Shown: positions 57,174-64,000 of the stretch, in pieces
Layout: each line of letters begins with the position of its first letter
How positions within the stretch are numbered: position 1 is the first letter of the stretch
Assembly: GCA_963779515.1 (NCBI GenBank)
Contig: CAVZYN010000002.1
Location: forward strand, 992,001-1,056,000
Length of the DNA stretch: 64,000 nucleotides
Direction: 5' to 3'
DNA from: CAVZYN01 sp963779515
GTDB lineage: Bacteria > Pseudomonadota > Alphaproteobacteria > Rhizobiales > Hyphomicrobiaceae
Translations under genes and position numbers: made by a program
The notes under the pieces: model-generated
Seen by the model: the letters and a program-made list of their open reading frames with translations, nothing else
Told to the model about the DNA's origin: nothing
Database searches by the model: none

Positions 57174-58737
57174 TCAGTCGCTCGCGTTCGCGCGGTCGCC
57201 GCCGAAAGTGCTCGACGAGCGCGTCGACGAGAGCCGGAATCGTGTAGCGCCGCGGCATGACGTGGTCGTGATGCCGAGCTGCTGCGCCGCCTCGGCGGTC
57301 ACCGGGCCGATCGAGGCGACGACGGTCGAGCGCGAGCAGGTCGGCGGCCTGATCCGGCGCCGAGCATGTCGACGAAGTTCCGGACGGTCGAGGCGCTCGT
57401 GAACGTGACGGCGTCAATCTGCCGATCGAGCAGCATCCGGTAGATGTCCGGCCCGCCGTCGCGATCGGCGCGCGCCGGCGTCGGTCCGGTAGGCGGCGAC
57501 GTCGAGTGACGTCGGCGCCCGGCCTCTCGCAGCTCGTCGGCGAGCAGATCGCGCGCGATGTCGGCGCGCGGCAGCAGAACGCGCTTGCCCGTCGAGGTCG
57601 CCCGTGGCTGCGAGCGCCTCGACGACCGCCTCGGCGCGGAATTCGGCCGGGCGTCAGGTCGACGCGGATGCCGTAGCGCGCGAGGCGCTCGGCCGTGGCC
57701 GGGCCGATCGTGCCAGATGCGCACGCCCTTCAGCTCGCGGACGTCGCCGGTGGCGAGCAGGCGCTCGCATGAAGTACGTCGACGCCGTTGCGCGCTGGTG
57801 AAGACGATCCAGTCGAACGTGGCCGGCCTCGTCGCAGGCGCGCGTCGAGCGCGTCGGCAGTCGTCGGGCGGCGCGATGCGGATGGTCGGCGCCTCGAATC
57901 GCCTCGGCGCCGCGCTCCTCGAGCATGCTCGACGAGCTCGCCCGCCTGCTCGCGCGATCGCGTGACGACGATGCGCTTGCCGAAGAGCGGCCGGTCGTCG
58001 AACCAGCGCAGGTGCTCGCGCAGCCCGGCGACCGCGCCGACGACCAGCAGCGCCGGCCGTCGCCGTCGCGCGCGCCGGCGTCGGCGATGTCGCCGAGCGT
58101 GCCCTGCGACGGTCTGCTGCGACGGCAGCGTGCCGTCGTAGATGAGCGCCGCCGCTCTCGTCGGCCGGGCGGCCGTGCGACGAGGAGCGCCTGCGCGATC
58201 GCGCCGATCTGACGCGCTCCGGCGTAGCAGACGAGCGTGCCGTCCAGCCGGCGAGCCGCGCCCAGTCGACGTCGGGCGGCGCGTCGATCTCGCCCTCGTG
58301 CCCGCGGACGAACGTCAGCGCGTCGCCCGCGTCGGGATAGGTGACCGGAATGCCCGCATACGCCGGGCGCGCCGATCGCCGGCGGGATGCCCGGCACGAC
58401 CTCGAACGGGATGCCCTGCTCGTGCAGGAACAGCGCTTCCTTGCCGCCGCTGTCGAACACGAACGGGTCGCCCCACTTCAGCCGCACGACCGTCTTGCCT
58501 TCGCGCGCCTTCTCGGCGAGCAGGAAGCAGATGGCGTCCTGGTCGAGCGGCTTGCGGCGCGGCGGGCCCGACGTCGATGCGCTCGGCGTCGGGCCGCGCC
58601 AGCCGCAGCAGCCGCGCGTGGACGCGGTGGTCGTGGACGACGACGTCGGCCGCCTGGAGGTAACGCAGGCCGCGCACGGTGATGAGCGACGGATCGCCAG
58701 GTCCGGCGCCGACGATGTAGACACACGGAGTGTTCAT
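57174..58737 (-). CDS. uroporphyrinogen-III C-methyltransferase / uroporphyrinogen-III synthase fusion, heavily frameshifted
   Basis: The N-terminal half starts CVYIVGAGPGDPSLITVRGLR, the SAM-binding opening of SUMT (CobA), with VVRLKWGDPFVFDSGGKEA and FEVVPGIPPAIGAPG. The C-terminal half from about 57,980 downward resembles HemD, with the ALVDALVEHFRRR ending. Such CobA-HemD fusions occur in Acidobacteria and Firmicutes. SUMT makes precorrin-2 for siroheme, and HemD closes the uroporphyrinogen-III ring. The frame changes many times, so internal limits cannot be fixed; the stop at 57174 is the likeliest. Confidence 0.8.
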
Positions 58738-58827
58738 GGTTGCTGCACTGGCAAACTGTCCGACGGTCTCGACGCTCGACCAGCGCTGCAGAGCTACGAT
58801 ACGCGATCGGCATCGTCCGCGATGCGC

Positions 58828-59773
58828 CTATCGGACCTCGTCGAGGATCTCGCGCGCGCGCCCCGGCTGCGAGCGCTGCGGCCAGACGCCGGCCGAGATC
58901 ATCGGGATCGCCGACGCGACCGCTCATCGAGCGCGCACGGACGCGCGTGCCGTCGAGCGACGCGACGATGGCCAGCAGCTCGAGGCTCCGCGCGTTCGCA
59001 CGGCGATGCGCGCCGAGCGGCAGCTGACAGCCGCCGCCGAGCGCCGCGACGAGCGCGCGTTCCGCCGCGAGCGCCCGCCGGCCGCCTCGTCGTGAATCTC
59101 GCGCAGCGCGGCCCGGGCCCGCCTCGTCGTCCATCGCGGATCTCGATGGCGATGATGCCCTGACCCGGCGCCGGAACGCACTGCGTCGACGGAAGCGTGG
59201 CCGAGATGCGGTCGCCGAGCCGAGCCGGCGCAGGCCGGCGGCGGCGAGCACCAGCGCGTCGTACTCGCCCGCGTCGAGCTTGCGCAGCCGCGTGTCGACG
59301 TTGCCGCGAATCGGCGCGAACGCCGCGCCGCCGAGAAGAGGCGCCAGTTGCGCGACGCGCCGCACGCTGCTCGTGCCGATGATCGCGCCGCGCCGAGCGC
59401 GGCGAGCGCGCCGGACGAGCCGCAGGGGATCGCGCGGGCCGGGCAGCACGAGCCGCGTCGCGTGGATCTTCTCGCGGCAGGCACGCCGCGACGCCCAGCC
59501 CTCCGGCAGCACCACCGGCATGTCCTTCGCGCTGTGCACCGCGAGGTCGAGGTCGCCGCGCAGGAGCGCGTCCTCGATCTCCTTCACGAACAGCCGCTTG
59601 CGTCGTCGCCGGCCGACGCGGGCGCATGCTGCGGCCGATCGCCGGTCGTCGTGATGACGACGATCTCGTATCGCGCGCCGCGCCGCGCGCAGGCGAGCCG
59701 CGACGGTGTGCGCCTGCCACAGCGCGAGCGCGCTGCCGCGCGTGCCGATCCTGAGCACGCGGGGCGTCGTCAA
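58828..59773 (-). CDS. hemC: porphobilinogen deaminase (hydroxymethylbilane synthase), heavily frameshifted
   Basis: The opening VLRIGTRGSALALWQAHTVAARL is diagnostic of HemC. LFVKEIEDALLRGDLDLAVHSAKDMPVVLPEG, IIGTSSVRRVAQLAPL, IRGNVDTRLRKLDAGEYDALVLAAAGLRRLG and the ALGGGCQLPLGAH cofactor-cysteine loop follow in shifting frames. It ends REILDEVR. The start is either TTG 59773, overlapping the hemA stop, or GTG 59758. It polymerises four porphobilinogens to hydroxymethylbilane. Confidence 0.9.
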
Positions 59774-61104
59774 CGGCGCCGAGCTCCGGGCACGTTCGGC
59801 TCGTCTCGACCGCGGGCGTGTCGTCGTCGTGTCTTCCTTCGCGGCGCAGGCTCGAACAGCCGGTTCAGCGCGTCCGCGTAGGCGACGACGAGCGTCGTCT
59901 CTGACCGCCTTGAGCTGTTCGGTCGGCGTCAGCAGCAGCTTCTCGACGATCAGACGCGTGACCTCGTCGACGCGGCGCGCGCCTCCGGGCGGCAGGCCGC
60001 GCCAGCTTCGGCTCCAGCCGGCGCAGCTCCGCCTGGCGGATGGTCTCGAAGCGCTGCCGCAGCGCGACGACGGTCGGGATGATCTCGCGCGACTGCAGCC
60101 AGGCGGCGAAGCGCGCGACCTCCTCCTCGACGATCGCCTCGGCCTGCTCCAGCTCGGTCGTCGCCGCGCCAGGTTCTCCTTGACGATCGACTGCAGGTCG
60201 TCGATGTTGTAGAGGAACACCTGTTCGAGGTCCCCGACCGCGGCTCGACGTCGCGCGGGACGGCGATGTCGATGATGAAGAGCGGGCGGTTGCGCCGCGG
60301 CCGCATGGACGTCCTCGACGCGGCGCGCGTGAGCACCGGCTCGGTCGCGCCGGTGGCGGTGACGACGATGTCGGCGGCGGCGAGCGCCGTCGCGCAGCTC
60401 CGCCCACGGCACGGCGCGGCCGTCGAGCTGCCGCGCGAGCGCCTCGCGCCGTGCGCCAGCGTGCGGCTCGCGATCGTGATCTGCCGGACGCGCTGCGCCT
60501 GCAGGTGCGACGCCGGTGAGCTTGCGCCATCTCGCCCGCGCCGAGGATCAGGACGCTCGAGGCCCGTCAGGTCGCCGAAGATCTTCTTCGCCAGCGCAAT
60601 CGCCGCGTAGCTGACCGAGACGGCGCCTTCGCCGAGCCCGGTCTCGTGCGCACGCGCTTGCCGACGCTGAAGCGGAGTGGAACAGCCGGTTGGTGAGCGT
60701 GCCGGTGAAGCGGAGTCGCTCGCCGTGGTGTAGGCGTACTTGACCTGTCCGAGGATCTGCGGCTCGCCGACGACCAGCGAGTCGAGGCCGGCGGCGACGC
60801 GGAACAGGTGGCGCGCGGCGTCGGCGCCGCGTGCAGTAGACGTGCTGGCGTGAGCCGCGCCGGGTCACGCCGTGGTAGTCGCTGAAGAAGCGCTGCGAGC
60901 GCCTCGGCGGTCGCGTCGCGACTCGCCGACGGCGTAGATCTCGGCGCGATTGCAGGTCGAGAGCACGACCGCCTCGGCGGCTGACGCCGCGCGCGGCGAG
61001 CGCGTGCAGCGCGGCGTCGAGGCCCGCCCGCGCGAAGTCGACGCGACTCGCGCAACTCGACGGGCGCGGTGCGATGGCTGAGGCCGACGGCGAGACAGGC
61101 GCAT
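59770..61104 (-). CDS. hemA: glutamyl-tRNA reductase, heavily frameshifted
   Basis: The first enzyme of the C5 heme route, acting on glutamyl-tRNA. The start MRLS ... GLSHRTAPVEL at 61104 and EAVVLSTCNRAEIYAV (catalytic cysteine) are clear, the latter near 60,960. Later pieces such as SVGKRVRTRPGSAKAP, RPLFIIDIAVPRDVEP (near 60,280) and LYNIDDLQSIVKENL fit the C-terminal half. The chain ends ADALNRLFEPAPRR and stops at 59770. At least two breaks in the first 150 bases are single extra bases. Restored length about 440 residues. Confidence 0.9.
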
Positions 61105-61110
61105 CACTCA

Positions 61111-61937
61111 CTAGAAGTTGTGGCTCTTCGTCAGGAAGTAGCCGACCGGAACGAAGTTCAGCAGGACGATCGCGAACGCGATCGCCGACAGCCACGCCGC
61201 GCGCCGGCCGCTCCAGCCGATCGCGCGGCGCGCGAAGAGCGCGAACGAGTACACGGCCCAGGACACGAGCGCGACCAGGATCTTCGGGATCGGCGAGCGA
61301 CATCGCCTGCGCCCGCGGATCTGGCGAGGACTGCACCTGCGTCGCCCAGAGGCCGCCGACGGCAGCCCGAGCGTGAGGAACAGCCAGCCGATCGTCAGCA
61401 CGCGGCCGTTCATCACGTCGAGCACCTGCAGCGACGGCAGCCGCGCGTAGAAGAAGCCGAGGTGCTTCGCCTTGATCTCCTTGAACAGCAGCACGTAGGT
61501 CACGCCGAGCACGCAGGCGAGCGCGAAGCTGGCGTAGGCGAAGAGCAGCGACACGACGTGGAGCGTGAAGAGCGGGCTGCTGCAGCAGCGGCGGGCCGCG
61601 GGCTGGCCACGCGGGTCGAGCGCCGGAATCAGATCGAGCGCGACCAGCAGGATCGTGACGAACACGCCCATCGCGCGTTCGTCGGTCGTGAGCTCGACGT
61701 AGAGGTACGACGAGACCGAGCAGCCACACGAACGCCGAGATCGCGGCCGTCGTGCCGACGAGCGGCGCATGCCCGGCCTCGCACCGTCTGCATGCCGATG
61801 AGAAACGTGTGGGCGAGCACGCCGGCGCCGAGGAGCGCCGTCGCCAGCGCGGCCCGACGCGCGGATCGCGCCAGGCGAAGTGCAGTCACGTAGGCCGCGG
61901 CCGCGGCCGCGTAGAGGACGAGCGGGACGAGGTGCAT
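61111..61937 (-). CDS. CcsA/HemX-type cytochrome c biogenesis membrane protein, frameshifted
   Basis: A membrane protein of about 275 residues read from the frames MHLVPLVLYAAAAAAYVTAL, LATALLGAGVLAHTFLIGM, SPLFTLHVVSLLFAYASFALAC, VLTIGWLFLTLGLP and the end YFLTKSHNF. The WxWxD-type haem motif is not visible. In Acidobacteria this HemX/CcsA protein precedes hemA, as here (7-base gap), and is thought to handle haem or help hemA stability. Confidence 0.8.
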
Positions 61938-61942
61938 GCCAT

Positions 61943-63016
61943 CTACCGGCCCTGGTCCGGTCCGTAGTAGCCCAGCCGCGTGCGGGCCGTCAGTCCTGGC
62001 TTGGTCACCCGGACGACGACCCGGCGCCAGGCGCCGTTGCGCATCGGGTTTTTCGACGAGTAGGCGAGGCTGTACTGGTTGGCCAGCTCCTCGGAGATCT
62101 GCTCGTAGATCTTCGGCAGCTCGCGCCGTCGTCGGGAGAAGAACGCGCGGCCGCCGGTTTCCTGCGAGAGCTGCTTCAGCACGAACTCCGCTTCCTTGAA
62201 GTCGCGGCGGTCGGATCCGCTCGGCCGCAGGCCGATCGCGTAGATCGCCGTCTCCGATCGCTTCGCCAGATCGAGCACTTCGTCGTACTCCACCAGGCTC
62301 GAGGTGTCGTCGCCATCCGAGAGCACCACGATCGCCTGCCGGCGGATCTCTTCGGCCGAGCCGCCTTGACCTTCTTCAGCTCCTTCAGCGAGATGTAGAT
62401 CGCGTTGTACAGCGACGTCGATCCGTTGACGTCGTCTGGCCGGATCGCTTTCTCGAGCGCGGCGACGTCGTTGCGTGAACGTCTGCAGGATGCGGACCTG
62501 GCTGTCGAAGTCGATGACCTCGATCGACGTCCTCGCGGCATCCGCCGGGCGAAGCCGATGGCGGCCTCCTGTGCGGTCGCCGAGCCGCTCGTCCATGCTG
62601 GCGCTGGTGTCGAGCAGGATCGCCAGCGCGATCGGCTGCTGCCCGCGGGAGAAGAACGTGATCGCCTGCTTCGCGCCGTCCTCGAAGACCTCGAAGTCCG
62701 CCTCCGTCCAGGTCGGTGACGTAACGGCGTGCCCTCGATGACCGTCACGCTCAGCGAGACGAGCTCGACGCCGCTGCGCAGCCGGGTTTGCGGCTGCTTC
62801 GTGTCGGGCGCGGCAGGGGGCTTCGCCTCTTGTCCGGCCGGCGCGGGCGCCGGCGGCTTCGCGTCCTGTGGCGGGGCGACCGCGGCTTGGCCCCTGGCGT
62901 CGTGGGAATGGGAGGAATGGCCGGAGGCAACGCGTCCTGCGCCGGCGACGCGACGAGGCAGATTCCTGCCAGCACGGTACTGCGACGATCGCTTGCACGT
63001 GGCGGAGGCTGGACAT
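61943..63016 (-). CDS. VWFA-related (TIGR03436-type) exported protein, frameshifted
   Basis: A roughly 355-residue protein opening with a signal peptide in shifting frames (SSLRHVQAIVAV then LAGICLVASPAQ) and a Pro-rich spacer. The von Willebrand A fold follows: FEVFEDGAKQAITFFSRGQQPIALAILLDTSASMDE carries the MIDAS motif DTSAS. IVVLSDGDDTSSLVEY and the end RLGYYGPDQGR close it. The family is a hallmark of Acidobacteria and its function is unknown. It lies 5 bases upstream of the CcsA-type gene. Confidence 0.85.
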   Translation of the reverse strand: MSSLRHVQAIVAVPCWQESASSRRRRRTRCLRPFLPFPRRQGPSRGRPATGREAAGARAGRTRGEAPCRARHEAAANPAAQRRRARLAERDGHRGHAVTSPTWTEADFEVFEDGAKQAITFFSRGQQPIALAILLDTSASMDERLGDRTGGRHRLRPADAARTSIEVIDFDSQVRILQTFTQRRRRARESDPARRRQRIDVAVQRDLHLAEGAEEGQGGSAEEIRRQAIVVLSDGDDTSSLVEYDEVLDLAKRSETAIYAIGLRPSGSDRRDFKEAEFVLKQLSQETGGRAFFSRRRRELPKIYEQISEELANQYSLAYSSKNPMRNGAWRRVVVRVTKPGLTARTRLGYYGPDQGR

Positions 63017-63037
63017 CGTGATGGGGCCCCTGGCGAT

Positions 63038-63936
63038 TCAGCGCACGGGCAGTCGCTTCGGCGCCCGGACGGTGAGCCCGGGCGTGTTGACTGAGACGTC
63101 GATCTTCTCCGGCGGGATCAGCGTTTCAGGCCGCGAGTAGGAGACGACATACTGATTCGTCAGCTCGTCGGCCAGCTGCGCCAGACGGTCGGCGAGCCCG
63201 CTCTCGGCCAGCACCTGATCGCGCCGTCCGCCGGTCAGCGAGGTCCCCTCGGCGATGGTAATGTTGCGATTGCGCATCTCATCGGTCGCCGACGAGGCGG
63301 GCGACCCGATGCCGAGAAAGTGCAGCGTCGCACCACTCTGCTTCAGCGCGTCGAGCACCTTCGTGTAGTAGAGATTGCTGAACTCGGTGTCGCTCTCGAC
63401 CGCCACGACGACGATGACCGGCCGCTTCGCCTCCCGCTTCCCGATGCCGCGCGACAGCTCGACCAGCGCCTCGAGCAGGTCACGCCCGGCGCCAGAGCGG
63501 CAAACAGCCGCCCGACCCCTTCTGGAGCTGAACCGTGCTGTCGGTGTATCCACGAGCGGCGTCGGACGCTCGCCATAGGTCGAGAGGGCGATCTGAGCCT
63601 TGCCGTCGAGCTTCTTGAAGAAGCCGTTGAGCGCGTCGCGAATGAACTGCATCGCGTTCGTGGAGACCTGGCTGTCGTCGACCGTGATCGCTATCGTCAG
63701 TGGCTCGGTCGCGGGGCCCGCGGTGAGCACTTCCCGCGCGACGTTCTCTTCGCGCACCACAAAGTCGGCGGCGGTGAGCCCCGTGACCGGCCTGCCAGTC
63801 TTGTCGACGACGCTGACATAGACCTCTCGCGTGCGGCGTTCGCTCGGCCGTGAGGGGTCTGGGGAACGGGCACCAAGACTGAGATCGCCAGGACCGCCGG
63901 GAGGGTGAGCGCGGCGAAAAGGTGCCCATACCGCAT
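63038..63936 (-). CDS. second VWFA-related exported protein, frameshifted
   Basis: The likely start RYGHLFAALTLPAVLAISVLV (Met at 63936) is a signal peptide; another Met lies at 63984. The body FVVREENVAREVLT continues in another frame with IAITVDDSQVSTNAMQFIRDAL, where the usual DTS-type MIDAS becomes DDSQVS, so metal binding may be kept. The end reads RLAQLADELTNQYVVSYSRPETLIPPEKID. It is a paralogue of the preceding gene, in tandem on the same strand. Confidence 0.82.
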
Positions 63937-64000
63937 ATAGGCCGCGCTCCGACGGAGCGTCAAGAACGGCAGGAGGAAAACCATTGTGAAATAAGGGGGT

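Overview
The window appears to hold two genomes joined together. Bases 1 to about 49,885 look like an alphaproteobacterium, probably Hyphomicrobiales (Rhizobiales). Signs of this are lysA followed by a TIGR02302-type protein, a Bug/TctABC transporter repertoire, HlyU and RatA/COQ10 proteins, a GAAC-N7-GAAC SOS box before ssb, and intergenic palindromes typical of that group. From about 49,885 to the end the content is Acidobacteriota-like (Vicinamibacteria or a relative): a duplicated-orphan-permease (ADOP) ABC permease, ispG, a glutamate-route (C5) heme cluster (hemL, hemB, cobA-hemD, hemC, hemA, ccsA) and two VWFA-related proteins. Alphaproteobacteria normally make 5-aminolevulinate with ALA synthase and lack the glutamate route, so the heme genes independently support a join. 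At the join a permease is cut off and tctB is left without its usual tctC partner.

Layout of the alphaproteobacterial part. 0.2-8 kb: a leftward locus with a peptide/opine-type ABC transporter (binding protein, two permeases, a fused double ATPase), an MttB-family methyltransferase and an embedded recX, suggesting uptake and demethylation of a methylated amine. 8-15 kb: a 2-oxoglutarate oxygenase, an orphan Bug solute-binding protein, an enoyl-CoA hydratase, a large secreted EF-hand protein and 4-hydroxyphenylpyruvate dioxygenase. 15-18 kb: small hypothetical proteins, HlyU, Uma2 and DUF4349. 18-26 kb: dnaB, a cyclopropane-fatty-acid synthase-like enzyme, a sugar aminotransferase/epimerase pair, a protein methyltransferase-like gene and lysA. 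26-38 kb: TIGR02302, a LysR regulator, and the periplasmic defence/envelope pair pbpC (PBP1C) with alpha-2-macroglobulin. 38-44 kb: a membrane pentapeptide-repeat protein beside a SUMF1-fold protein, ssb, RatA, an IS30 remnant, several related palindromic repeats, an isomerase and CinA. 44-50 kb: MarR, AMP nucleosidase, enoyl-CoA hydratase, a small toxin-antitoxin pair and TctA/TctB.

Sequence quality is uneven. In the first part five genes (dppB, the binding protein, hppD, dnaB and the pentapeptide gene) each carry what reads as one extra base. Because dnaB is essential, these are most simply assembly or read errors. From about 52.2 kb to the end the frame breaks become frequent, so gene limits there are set from protein motifs spread over several frames and are approximate. 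No tRNA, rRNA or CRISPR array was seen.
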